From the NCBI GenBank assembly GCA_003164785.1, contig PLUE01000048.1, positions 62,379 through 126,378 on the forward strand: 64,000 bases of DNA, given 5' to 3'. The position numbers and the translations under genes are program-made. This document shows, one piece after another, positions 45,039 through 56,287 of the stretch. The notes below the pieces were generated by a model, which was given only the letters and a program-made list of their open reading frames with translations, did no database searches and was not told the DNA's origin. Position 1 is the first letter of the stretch. Each line of letters starts with the position of its first letter. This DNA comes from Gammaproteobacteria bacterium (GTDB taxonomy: Bacteria; Pseudomonadota; Gammaproteobacteria; Steroidobacterales; Steroidobacteraceae).

Positions 45039-46319
45039 ATGCCGATCCAACCGACTCAGCCAGCGCGGTCGAGCACACGCAACGCAACGCACCAACTGAC
45101 CGCGGTCGTGCTCGTCGCGATGCTGTGGCATCCCGCAGGCGCTAGTACCGAAGATCCCACCACGTCGATGTTTTCGTTCAGCGGTTTCGGCACTTTAGGG
45201 GTAGTGCACTCGAGCGAAGACGACGCGGACTTCACGTCCAGCCGTCTAAAGCCCAACGGTGCCGGATATACCCGGGCATGGAGCCCCGCCGTCGATAGCA
45301 CGGCGGGCGCGCAAGTCACCGCCAATTTCACCCCGCAACTCTCGGCGGTCCTGCAAATCATCGCGGAGCAAAATTACGACAACACTTATATTCCGCATGT
45401 GGAGTGGGCGAATATCAAGTATCAGTTCACGCCGGAGGTCAGCGTTCGCGTTGGGCGGATTGTGCTGCCGGTGTTTCTGGTTTCCGATTCTCGCATGGTG
45501 GGCTACGCGAATCCGTGGGTACGGCCACCGGTCGAGGTCTATGATTTCGTGCCCGTCTCCGACAGCGACGGTGCGGATGCGAGCTACCGGATTAACGTTG
45601 GTGATTTCGTCAATACGGTGATGGGCACTTACGGAAGGAACAGTTCAAGAGCGCCCGAAGGCGGCAACGTCATAGGGAGACGCGAGTGGGTGGTCTCCGA
45701 CACCGTCGAGTACGGCGCGGTCACCATCCACCTCGCGTATGAGGAAACCCACCTGACCATCGACTCCCTGAATGCACTGTTCGCTGCCTTCCGGCAGTAT
45801 GGAGCGCAAGGCAACGCGCTCGCAGACAGATATGACGTCGATGACAAGCCCTTCCGGTTTATCGGGCTCGGCGGAATGTACGACCCAGGCGCCTGGTTCG
45901 TGACGGGAGAATGGGGGGCTACTCAATTTCACTCTGTGGTCGGCGATGGCACCGCCTGGTATGTCAGCGGTGGCTATCGGTTGGCGAAGTTCACGCCGTA
46001 TCTGTCCTACGCCCAGGTGAAGGCGGACAGCAACACGTTCGACCCCGGCCTGACGGTATCGGCATTGCCCCCCTCTCTGGCAGCACCCGCCGTGGGCCTC
46101 AATACTGAGCTCAATTCAATTTTGGGATCGATCGCCGTTCAGAAGACGATTTCCGTGGGTGCGCGCTGGGATTTCCTGAAGAATGTTGATCTCAAATTAC
46201 AATACGACCGTACTCGTCTGGGCGCCGGCTCGCCGGGCACGCTGATTAACCTGCAACCGGACTTTCGGCCGGGCGTCGGCGTGAATCTCTTCAGTATCGC
46301 AATCGATTTCGTATTGTGA
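45039..46319 (+). CDS. Outer-membrane porin-like protein
   Basis: 426 residues with an N-terminal signal segment (LTAVVLVAMLWHPAGAS). The mature part has alternating beta strands (FSFSGFGTLGVVHSSEDDAD, VTANFTPQLSAVLQIIAEQN, WANIKYQFTPEVSVRVGRIV LPVFLVSD, LKLQYDRTRL) and ends VGVNLFSIAIDFVL. This is a general porin or OprO/P-like barrel of about 16 strands. It is followed 11 bases later by a short PstS-like protein and convergently by a Cache-GGDEF-EAL gene, a set often seen together in Gammaproteobacteria and suggestive of phosphate or anion acquisition. Confidence 0.75.
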   Translation: MPIQPTQPARSSTRNATHQLTAVVLVAMLWHPAGASTEDPTTSMFSFSGFGTLGVVHSSEDDADFTSSRLKPNGAGYTRAWSPAVDSTAGAQVTANFTPQLSAVLQIIAEQNYDNTYIPHVEWANIKYQFTPEVSVRVGRIVLPVFLVSDSRMVGYANPWVRPPVEVYDFVPVSDSDGADASYRINVGDFVNTVMGTYGRNSSRAPEGGNVIGRREWVVSDTVEYGAVTIHLAYEETHLTIDSLNALFAAFRQYGAQGNALADRYDVDDKPFRFIGLGGMYDPGAWFVTGEWGATQFHSVVGDGTAWYVSGGYRLAKFTPYLSYAQVKADSNTFDPGLTVSALPPSLAAPAVGLNTELNSILGSIAVQKTISVGARWDFLKNVDLKLQYDRTRLGAGSPGTLINLQPDFRPGVGVNLFSIAIDFVL

Positions 46320-46330
46320 CGGGATCTCAC

Positions 46331-46756
46331 ATGACTTTCATGAACCGCGTCGCATTGGGTGCATTCGGCCTTGCGCTGAGTCTGGTGAGTGGTACGGCCT
46401 TGGCCGATGTGGTCGTGGTGGTCTCAGCCAAGAGCCCGATCACAGCCTTGAGCAAGAGCCAGGTGGCGGACCTCTTTTCAGGCAGGACACGCCTGTTTCC
46501 AAACGGCCTGCTCGCCGTACCCATCGATCAGGCAGACGGCTCAATCACACGCGATGAGTTCTACACGAAGATCTCCGGCAAATCAGCTGCGCAAATCAAA
46601 GCGTACTGGTCAAAGATCATATTCACGGGGCGCGGCCAGCCGCCCAAGACCGTGTCGAGCAGTGCTGAAGTGAAGAAACGCCTCCTCGAGAATCCCGCTG
46701 CCATCGGGTACATCGAGGATAAAATGGTGGATGACAGTGTCCGAGTGCTGCCCTGA
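46331..46756 (+). CDS. Short PstS-like periplasmic phosphate-binding protein
   Basis: 141 residues from ATG 46331. It has a signal peptide (GAFGLALSLVSGTALA), then VVVVVSAKSPITALSKSQVA DLFSGRTRLFPNGLLAVPID, FYTKISGKSAAQIKAYWSKI IFTGRGQPPKTV and PAAIGYIEDKMVDD. This is the one-domain PBP-like group of proteins annotated as phosphate ABC transporter substrate-binding. The family is about 140-150 residues and is usually found next to porins and cyclic-di-GMP proteins; it probably senses rather than transports. It ends four bases before the convergent gene. Confidence 0.85.
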   Translation: MTFMNRVALGAFGLALSLVSGTALADVVVVVSAKSPITALSKSQVADLFSGRTRLFPNGLLAVPIDQADGSITRDEFYTKISGKSAAQIKAYWSKIIFTGRGQPPKTVSSSAEVKKRLLENPAAIGYIEDKMVDDSVRVLP

Positions 46757-46760
46757 CCGT

Positions 46761-49091
46761 CTACGCGGCCGTCGACCCAAGTCGTGTGCCGATGTAGGTG
46801 ATTTCCGTGGCCTGCGCCCGCAGTAGCTGGGTAAACTCCTCAGCCGGAAGAGGCTTGTTGAAATAAAAGCCCTGCAGTTCGTCGCAGGCATGCGCACGCA
46901 GGGATTCAGCTTGCTCCTTCGTTTCGACGCCTTGCGCAACCACCGTCAAGCTCAAGGATTTGCCCATCGCAATAATGGCGTCCGCCAGCCCCGTGTCTTC
47001 GGTCGGCGTGACGAGGTCACGAGTAAACGAACGGTCTATTTTTATCGTGTCGAGGGGAAATCGCTGCAATGTGGCGAGCGAAGAATATCCGGTTCCGAAA
47101 TCGTCGACGGCGATCCGAACCCCTAAGGCCTTGAGTTCCGTTAGGATCCTCAGCGTGTTCTCGAGGTTGCGGGTCAGCAAGCTTTCGGGGATCTCGATCT
47201 CCAGAAGGTGCGGATCCATGCCGGCGGCCCCCAGTATCGACGTCACGTCCTGCAGCAGTTGTTCGTCAAAGAACTGACGTGCGGTCATGTTGACGGCGAT
47301 GCTCAAGGGCGGAAGGCCCTGTTTCTGCCAGGCGATGCTCTGCGCACAGACCGTTTTGAGAACCCACTTGCCTATCGGCACGATCAACCCGGTCTCCTCT
47401 GCGACCGGGATGAATTGCATTGGCGCCACCGTCCCGAGGTCGGGGTGCTCCCAGCGCAGCAATGCTTCCATACCGGTGATGCGGCCACTGGCGATATCCC
47501 GCTTGGCCTGATAATTAAGCCGAAACTCGTTACACTCGAGTGCGTGCCGCAGGCTCGATTCCAGGGTCAGCCGCTCCAGGGAGTTGGCATTCAGCTTTTC
47601 GGAATAGAACTGGAAGTTGTTCTTGCCTTCTGCCTTCGCCTGATACATCGCAATATCGGCATTCTTGGTCAGCGTCTGCTCGTCGAGACCGTCTTGCGGA
47701 TAGGTGCTGATGCCGATACTCACCGTGACGCGGAATTCCTGGCCGATGAGGGTAAATGCTCTGGCGATAACCAGCAGTATTTTCTGAGCGACGCTCCCCG
47801 CGTACTTTTCATCCGCTAATTCCGGCAGGAGCACGACGAATTCGTCTCCTCCCAGGCGTGCGACCGTGTCGCTGTCCCGCACACATGCCTTGAGCCGGGT
47901 CGCGACTTCTCGGAGGAGTTGATCTCCGGCGTCATGCCCCAGCGTGTCGTTGATCTGCTTGAAGCGATCGAGGTCGAGAAAGGCGACCGCCAGCCGTTTA
48001 TCATAACGACGCGCCTCGTCGATGCGCTGATTCAGCAGTTTGCTGAACATGCTGCGGTTGGGAAGTCCCGTCAGTCCGTCATGATAGGCGAGGTACTCGA
48101 CGCGCTCGGCATAGGCCAGTTTGGCTTCGCTCTCGCGCAATCGACTCTGGGTGAGCTGCCAGCTCATGCGCCCCAGCAGCCCCAGCAGCAGAACCGTCAG
48201 TACGCTTCCGAGCGCCGCCCACCACGCGTAAGTCCGCGTGTCGCGTCCTTCGGCGGCCAGCTGTTCATCCACCGACAGTCCGACGAGGACGGCGAGAGGA
48301 AAGCCGTAGAGTTCGCGCGCACTGGTCCAGCGCCGCACGCCATCCCAGCTGCTGGTGGAGATCGTGGCCGGCGTGTCGTCGGCGTCCGCTTCCGGCACCA
48401 CGGATGGATAGTCGATCGAGGTGCCGGAAGTCACCACATCTCCCGTACGCATGGCCCGAAAGGCGCCGTCGGACCCGAGCATGCCGAGGACGCCATGCTC
48501 GCGCAGCTTCGAGGAGTCATAACCACTGACGAAATAGGCCACCTCGACGGCGACGATGACGACGCCGCCAAACTCTCCATTCGCCAACCCCAGCCTGCGG
48601 CTGAAGTGCAGCTGCGCGTCCCCGGTGGAGCCCCGCGGCAACCGTTCGATGAAGAACGACTCGCTCCCGCGTTGTTCGCGAAAGTAATCTTGGAGAGCAA
48701 CGCTCGCGCTCCCGGACGGGCGCGTGCTGTCCACGATAGTCCCCTTCTGATCGGCAATGCTGACGACGAAGAGTAGATCCGGTGGCAACAGTCCTTTGTC
48801 GCTGAGTTCTGCGAGGGTGCGGCCCTCCCCTGCGCGTTCGCGCCAATACTTGACGAGATTCAGGGTCTGATCGATCTCGCGCAAAGCGCGCACGACTTGG
48901 GCTTCGTACGTGTCCAATAGTGCGCGGCTCGATTCTGCCTCGGCATGCTCGGCATCGGAGTGCCTGACCCTGACAATGCCGTAGGTCGTTCCCCAGATGA
49001 TCACCAGAAAAAACACAGCGATGAGCGGGAACAGGGTCTGCGGTTCGCTGACCCGGCCCCAACCACGGTGAACTAGTTCTGACAAGGGCAC
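46761..49091 (-). CDS. Membrane cyclic-di-GMP protein: Cache-like sensor, GGDEF and EAL domains
   Basis: 776 residues. Transmembrane helix 1 (about 20-40), a periplasmic Cache-like sensor (45-290: LLDTYEAQVVRALREIDQTL, VSIADQKGTIVDSTRPSG), helix 2 (295-320), a GGDEF domain with YHDGLTGLPNRSMF and intact RLGGDEF motif (345-510), and an EAL domain (520-765). In the EAL domain the EAL motif (GMEALLRW), DDFGTGYSSLATL and the late QGFYFNKPL are present. The EGVET Glu is Gln (VVAQGVETKEQ), which removes a residue linked to metal binding or catalysis in active phosphodiesterases. The protein may therefore synthesise rather than degrade c-di-GMP. Convergent with the PstS-like gene. Confidence 0.92.
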   Translation of the reverse strand: MPLSELVHRGWGRVSEPQTLFPLIAVFFLVIIWGTTYGIVRVRHSDAEHAEAESSRALLDTYEAQVVRALREIDQTLNLVKYWRERAGEGRTLAELSDKGLLPPDLLFVVSIADQKGTIVDSTRPSGSASVALQDYFREQRGSESFFIERLPRGSTGDAQLHFSRRLGLANGEFGGVVIVAVEVAYFVSGYDSSKLREHGVLGMLGSDGAFRAMRTGDVVTSGTSIDYPSVVPEADADDTPATISTSSWDGVRRWTSARELYGFPLAVLVGLSVDEQLAAEGRDTRTYAWWAALGSVLTVLLLGLLGRMSWQLTQSRLRESEAKLAYAERVEYLAYHDGLTGLPNRSMFSKLLNQRIDEARRYDKRLAVAFLDLDRFKQINDTLGHDAGDQLLREVATRLKACVRDSDTVARLGGDEFVVLLPELADEKYAGSVAQKILLVIARAFTLIGQEFRVTVSIGISTYPQDGLDEQTLTKNADIAMYQAKAEGKNNFQFYSEKLNANSLERLTLESSLRHALECNEFRLNYQAKRDIASGRITGMEALLRWEHPDLGTVAPMQFIPVAEETGLIVPIGKWVLKTVCAQSIAWQKQGLPPLSIAVNMTARQFFDEQLLQDVTSILGAAGMDPHLLEIEIPESLLTRNLENTLRILTELKALGVRIAVDDFGTGYSSLATLQRFPLDTIKIDRSFTRDLVTPTEDTGLADAIIAMGKSLSLTVVAQGVETKEQAESLRAHACDELQGFYFNKPLPAEEFTQLLRAQATEITYIGTRLGSTAA

Positions 49092-49492
49092 GACGTTTCC
49101 TTACTGCTTACGGGCGAGAGTCCGTCAATACACCTTGACTGATGCCTCGATACCGCCGTCCATCCGAACCTGACACATGTGGGACTCATGCGGTGTGCGC
49201 CACCCCATGCACGATCGTGCATCGCTGTCTTATGGATACTCCGCGACCGCCCACGACCCGCAACCTTTGACGATAGCAGCATTATGTCGCGTACTCTGTG
49301 CGGCAGCACACAGTAGGCCACATTGAGACGGGAGCAAGTGCGAGATAGCCTTGCATCTCGGCCTTGTCGCTGCGGTCGAACAGGACATCGATGACGTGGT
49401 GCATGTCGCGCATTCCGACGATGTATTCGGCGACGTAATCCAGGCCATACTCGTATCGAATTAATCTCCTGGCCCATCGCAAAGGTGAAAAC

Positions 49493-49651
49493 ATGTCAGT
49501 TATGGAAGTGGAGACGCTGATTATCGGCGGCAGTCAAAGCGAAGAGATTCGAACCATGAAGAATTCGGAAAAACGCGCGAAAGCCAAAGGTCGATCGGCG
49601 CATCCAGACAAGCAACCTGGCACCAACGTCGGTATGATGCGCGTCTTTTGA
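49493..49651 (+). CDS. Small protein, 52 residues, unknown
   Basis: Too short for routine gene calling. ATG 49493 has AAAGGTG five bases upstream, a good ribosome site. It reads MEVETLIIGGSQSEEIRTMK, NSEKRAKAKGRSAHPDKQPG and TNVGMMRVF, with a very basic, Lys-rich second half. It ends 12 bases before the start of a 63-residue HTH-like gene in the same direction, which supports a small operon. Family not recognised. Confidence 0.4.
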   Translation: MSVMEVETLIIGGSQSEEIRTMKNSEKRAKAKGRSAHPDKQPGTNVGMMRVF

Positions 49652-49662
49652 AGGACGATCCG

Positions 49663-49854
49663 ATGGCAAAGCGCAAGCGACGAGTAGTTATTCCATGGTC
49701 AAAAGAGGATGTGAAGAATCTCCGCAGATCGGCTAAAGAGAAACTCTCGACCAGAGAGACGGCGAAGAGGCTTCATCGTACACCTGGAGCAGTTGCCCAA
49801 AAGGCCATGAAACTGGAAATTAGATTCCGATCGATCCGGCGAAAAGTTCGATAA
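49663..49854 (+). CDS. Small SANT/Myb-like HTH protein
   Basis: 63 residues from ATG 49663 with GAAGGA about nine bases upstream. The sequence RRVVIPWSKEDVKNLRRSAK, LSTRETAKRLHRTPGAVAQK AMKLEIRF is a short SANT-like helix-turn-helix (W-x-xEDxxxLRxxAKxKxSxxxIAxxLxRTxGAxxxKA), a common orphan in Proteobacteria. It is very basic at both ends, consistent with nucleic-acid binding. Target unknown. Confidence 0.65.
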   Translation: MAKRKRRVVIPWSKEDVKNLRRSAKEKLSTRETAKRLHRTPGAVAQKAMKLEIRFRSIRRKVR

Positions 49855-50323
49855 CGATCACCCTACGGACGTTTGGAGCCATAAATCTGCGTCGGCAATA
49901 ACGAAAAACACGCCTTTTTCGGGTGTACCTGAACGACCAATGAAATCAATATCTTGCCGCGGCCTGCTCGGAAGCCCTCAGGAAATAGGGGGTGTTTCTA
50001 CCGGGAGTTATTGCACTAAAATCAAGTGCACCCCGGCACGCCAGGGCCGCCGCTGAGTACGATCTCTACCGATTGCTAATTGCCAGCTCCGCTTGGTAGG
50101 CAGTCCAGGACCGCCGTCAGCCCCTCGCCGTGCGGTCGTGGTCGACAATCTCCACTGCGGTTCTGCTGCACCTGACGCGGTACGTGTTAGGCTGTCCATG
50201 CTCGATTGAAAGTCAATAGTGAGCTTCCGCGCCGATCGACACGACAACACATCGACATTCGACGTCGAGGTCGATGCACACATATACGTTGTTATCCCGT
50301 ACGTTTGGCAAAACACCCGGTGG
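49855..50323. other. Intergenic stretch before the hybrid kinase
   Basis: About 470 bases. The kinase frame is open back to a GTG at 50219, but those codons do not look like protein sequence. No repeat or promoter consensus is evident. Confidence 0.4.
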
Positions 50324-52684
<2,361 letters not shown>

Positions 52685-52719
52685 CCAGCGGCGGCCTCTG
52701 CTGTCTCTGGGCGGCTCCG

Positions 52720-52809
52720 TAGGCTGGAGCCATGCTCGTAGCGCTGGCTGAACACCTCGAACAACTGCGCCGCCCCGGTCGGCGACAGGGGCACGTAGCC
52801 AAGTTTGAT
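52720..52809 (-). pseudogene. istB: IstB fragment (IS21-family transposition ATPase)
   Basis: About 30 codons on the minus strand read KLGYVPLSPTGAAQLFEVFS QRYEHGSSL. This is the IstB core just after Walker B, where GYVPLSxTGAELLFEVxSQRYERGSTL is nearly invariant. A stop codon lies directly before it and the match ends at the SSL. Only a sliver of the element remains between two hybrid kinase genes. It marks an old insertion or recombination point at the left end of the CHASE3-CheR-CheB cluster. Confidence 0.8.
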
Positions 52810-52864
52810 CTGCTAGGCCTGAAGACGATAGGCACACTCTTCGTTCCCATAGCTTGAGAGCAAA

Positions 52865-55800
52865 ATGCCGCAGGACAAATTCCGCAGCGCCTCGACCACT
52901 GCATCAAGGACGGGGCTCTGGACCGCACTTGGCGTGATCGCGGTCCTGTTGTTCTTCCTACTCAGCGGCGCTGTCTCCTTCTCCAACGTCCAGGTCTTGA
53001 AGACAGATAGCCAGAAGATCGTGCAATCGCATGAAGTCATCGCCGCTCTCGACATACTCCTCTCCACGATGCAGGATGCAGAGACGGGGCAGCGTGGTTT
53101 CCTTCTTACCGGCAACGAGAAATATCTTCAGCCGTACAATGATGCGGTCTCGAAGGTCAATTCTGAGCTCAGCACTATCGCCACGCTGACCCAGGACAAC
53201 AACAACCAGCAGACCAACCTGGGCCAGCTCAAACCCCATGTCGAAGCCAAGCTCGCCGAGCTGAAGCAAACCATCGATCTGCGTCGCGGCGAGAACGCCA
53301 CGGCCGCTCAGGCTGAGGTCAACACCGATCGCGGCAAGGTTGAGATGGACGCCATCCGGGCGCAGCTCGACGTCATGGGGCAGGAGGAGGCACGGCTGCG
53401 CGTGGCGCGTCTCGCGGAAATGCAGGCCGCGTCCCGCACGGCGATTGCCAGTGGCGTCTTGGTGGCGCTGCTAGGCATGGCGCTGACGCTGATGATGGGG
53501 GTTCTGATCCACAGGGCGGCCAGTGCTCGTCAGCGGCAAGCGTGGTTGCAGGCCGGACAAGCGGGCCTGAGCGCGGCCATGCTCGGGGAGAAAACCGTTC
53601 AGCAGCTCGGCGAGAGCATCTTGGACTTCTTGGCCCCCCACCTCGGCGCCCAGGCTGGCGTGCTCTTCAAGGGCGAAGGCGACAACTTTGAGCGGGCAGC
53701 CCAACTGGGCGTCCCGGGGGACGCCGACATACCCAAGGGCTTTGCAATGAGGGAAGGGCTCCTTGGGCGCGTCGCCGCCGACGGCCGGCCTGTCATCCTG
53801 CACGACGTCCCCGAGGGATACCTGACCGTGGGCTCGGCATTCGGAAGGGATAAGCCGCGCCACCTTGTCATCGCGCCGTTCAATGCCGATGGGGTGGTCA
53901 ACGCGGTCGTCGAGCTCGGCTTCCTGCATCCAGTAGACGAGCGCATCGAGGTGTTCCTGGAACAGGTCGCCGCGCCGGTGGGCGTGGCCCTTCGCTCGGC
54001 GCGCCACCGGACCGAGCTGCACAACCTCCTCGAGGAGACCCAGCGCCAGGCCGAGGAGCTGCAAGTCCAGAGCGAGGAGCTGCGCGTTTCCAACGAAGAG
54101 CTGGAGGAGCAGGGCCGCGCCCTGAAGGAACAGCAGGTCCGATTGGAGCAGCAGCAAGTCGAGCTCGAACAGACCAACACCCAGCTCGAGGAACAGGCCC
54201 AGCAGCTCGAGGTCCAGCGCGACGACCTGGCCCGCACCGGCGCGACCGTGGAGCTGAAGGCGCGGGAGTTGGAGCAGGCCAGCCGCTACAAGTCGGACTT
54301 CCTGGCCAACATGTCCCACGAGCTGCGCACGCCGCTCAACTCGCTGCTGATCCTGTCCAAGCTGCTCGGCGACAACCCCCTGCGCAATCTGTCGGACGAA
54401 CAGGTCCAGTTCGCCCGCACCATCCAGTCGTCGGGCAACGATCTGCTCAATCTCATCAACGACATCCTCGATCTGTCGAAGATCGAGGCCGGCCACATCG
54501 AGATTCGGCCCGAGACCGTATCCTTGACGCGGCTTGCTGCCGACCTACGCCAAACCTTCGATCCCGTCGCTGGCGAGCGCAGCCTGAACTTCGCCATCGA
54601 CATCGCCGAGGGCTGCCCGCCCGCGATCACCACGGACCGCCAGCGGCTGGGGCAAATCCTCAAGAACCTGCTTTCCAACGCCTTCAAGTTCACCGAGAAG
54701 GGGGGCGTGGACCTGCGCATCACGCATGCGGGGAACAGCCTCTCCCTGGCCGTAATTGATTCGGGCATTGGCGTTTCGGCCGAGCAGCACCAGGCCATCT
54801 TCGACGCCTTCCGCCAAGCCGACGGCGCCATCAACCGCAAATATGGCGGTACGGGGCTGGGCCTATCGATCTCCCGGGAACTGGCGCGCCTGCTCGGCGG
54901 CTCCATCGCGCTCGAGAGCCAGCCCGGCAAGGGCTCGACCTTCACCGCCACCATTCCGCTGGTCTACGATCCCGCCAACGTAAGCTCTCGGCCAGAGCCC
55001 GCGCCCTCGCCGCCAGGCGCGGCGGGCCCTCCCGCGCCGTCCTCCCGCCCCGCCGCCCCGCCGTTCACGGTAGACGACGACAGCGCGCGTCTCGAAAACA
55101 ACCGCCGCATCCTGCTGGTGGTTGAGGACGACCAGGCTTTCGCCGGCATCGTCCGCGACCTCGCTCGCGAGGTGGGTTTCCAGTGCCTGTTGGCCGGCAC
55201 AGCTGAAGAGGCGCTGGATTTTGCCAAGCGCTACAAGCCCAGCGCCATCGTGCTGGATGTGGGCCTGCCGGACCAATCGGGCCTTGCGGTGCTCGACCGC
55301 CTGAAGCGCAACGACGAGACCCGCCACATCCCCGTCCACGTGGTCTCCGCCACCGACCACACCCAGACCGCCCTGTCCCTGGGCGCCGTCGGCTATCTAG
55401 TAAAGCCGGTCAATCGCGAGGACCTTGCTGAGGTCCTCCAGGCCCTGGAGGCCCAGCTCACCCGCACCGTGCGCCGAGTCCTGATCGTGGAGGACGACCC
55501 GGTACAGCGCGAGGCCGTCGGCAAGCTCTTGAGCTCCGGCGACGTGGAGACCGTGAGCGCAGGCACGGCCGCCGAATGCCTGCGCCTGCTGAAGGAGCAG
55601 ACCTTCGACTGCATGGTCCTCGACCTCTCCCTGCCGGACGCCTCGGGCTTTTCCCTGCTGGAGACCCTGAGCAAGGAGGGCGCCTACGCGTTTCCGCCGG
55701 TCATCGTCTACACCGGCCGCGACCTCACCTCCGAGGACGAGCAGAAGCTCCGTCGCTACTCGAGCTCCATCATCATCAAGGGCGCCAAGTCGCCCGAGCG

Positions 55801-56287
55801 CCTGCTGGACGAGGTCTCCCTCTTCCTGCACCAAGTGGTTTCCGAACTGCCCGCCGAGCAGCAGAAGATGATCCACGAGGCCCGCAATCGCGACGCGGTG
55901 CTGGAGGGCCGGCGGATCCTCATCGTCGAGGACGACGTCCGCAACGTCTATTCCCTGACCAGCATCCTGGAGCCGCGCGGCGCTGTCGTGGAAATCGCCC
56001 GCAATGGGCAGGAGGCGCTCGACGCCCTCAATCGGCAGGCGGATGCCCCCAGCCCCGTCGACCTTGTCCTCATGGACGTGATGATGCCGGTCATGGACGG
56101 CCTGGACGCAACCCGTCGCATCCGCATGGATCCGCGCTGGCCGAAGCTGCCGATCATCATGCTGACGGCCAAGGCCATGCCGGATGATCAGGAACGCTGC
56201 CTCGCCGCAGGCGCGAACGACTACATGGCCAAGCCGCTCGACGTGGACAAGCTGCTGTCTCTCGTGCGCGTGTGGATGCCGCGTTAG
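52865..56287 (+). CDS. CHASE3-GAF hybrid histidine kinase with three receivers
   Basis: 1140 residues. Transmembrane helix (15-40), CHASE3 periplasmic sensor (42-185: SHEVIAALDILLSTMQDAET GQRGFLLTGNEKYLQPYNDA), second helix (195-218), GAF (235-380), then a Gln/Glu-rich coiled coil (about 380-470). Next are HisKA with FLANMSHELRTPLNSLLIL (His about 485), HATPase (590-705: DSGIGVS, GGTGLGLSIS), a Pro-rich linker, and receivers at about 738-855, 872-990 and 1016-1138, each with its Asp (VLDVGLP, VLDLSLP, LMDVMMPVMDG). The order CHASE3-GAF-HK-REC3 followed by CheR and CheB is a recurring set in alphaproteobacteria and some others. It overlaps cheR-like by 16 bases. Confidence 0.93.
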   Translation: MPQDKFRSASTTASRTGLWTALGVIAVLLFFLLSGAVSFSNVQVLKTDSQKIVQSHEVIAALDILLSTMQDAETGQRGFLLTGNEKYLQPYNDAVSKVNSELSTIATLTQDNNNQQTNLGQLKPHVEAKLAELKQTIDLRRGENATAAQAEVNTDRGKVEMDAIRAQLDVMGQEEARLRVARLAEMQAASRTAIASGVLVALLGMALTLMMGVLIHRAASARQRQAWLQAGQAGLSAAMLGEKTVQQLGESILDFLAPHLGAQAGVLFKGEGDNFERAAQLGVPGDADIPKGFAMREGLLGRVAADGRPVILHDVPEGYLTVGSAFGRDKPRHLVIAPFNADGVVNAVVELGFLHPVDERIEVFLEQVAAPVGVALRSARHRTELHNLLEETQRQAEELQVQSEELRVSNEELEEQGRALKEQQVRLEQQQVELEQTNTQLEEQAQQLEVQRDDLARTGATVELKARELEQASRYKSDFLANMSHELRTPLNSLLILSKLLGDNPLRNLSDEQVQFARTIQSSGNDLLNLINDILDLSKIEAGHIEIRPETVSLTRLAADLRQTFDPVAGERSLNFAIDIAEGCPPAITTDRQRLGQILKNLLSNAFKFTEKGGVDLRITHAGNSLSLAVIDSGIGVSAEQHQAIFDAFRQADGAINRKYGGTGLGLSISRELARLLGGSIALESQPGKGSTFTATIPLVYDPANVSSRPEPAPSPPGAAGPPAPSSRPAAPPFTVDDDSARLENNRRILLVVEDDQAFAGIVRDLAREVGFQCLLAGTAEEALDFAKRYKPSAIVLDVGLPDQSGLAVLDRLKRNDETRHIPVHVVSATDHTQTALSLGAVGYLVKPVNREDLAEVLQALEAQLTRTVRRVLIVEDDPVQREAVGKLLSSGDVETVSAGTAAECLRLLKEQTFDCMVLDLSLPDASGFSLLETLSKEGAYAFPPVIVYTGRDLTSEDEQKLRRYSSSIIIKGAKSPERLLDEVSLFLHQVVSELPAEQQKMIHEARNRDAVLEGRRILIVEDDVRNVYSLTSILEPRGAVVEIARNGQEALDALNRQADAPSPVDLVLMDVMMPVMDGLDATRRIRMDPRWPKLPIIMLTAKAMPDDQERCLAAGANDYMAKPLDVDKLLSLVRVWMPR

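Noticed and set aside
49282..49494. Minus-strand ORF with RYEYGLDYVAEYIVGMRDMH and VIDVLFDRSDKAEMQGYLAL
   Set aside because: It looks protein-like, but I cannot name a family and its start coincides with the ribosome site of a plus-strand small gene; it may be a gene fragment.
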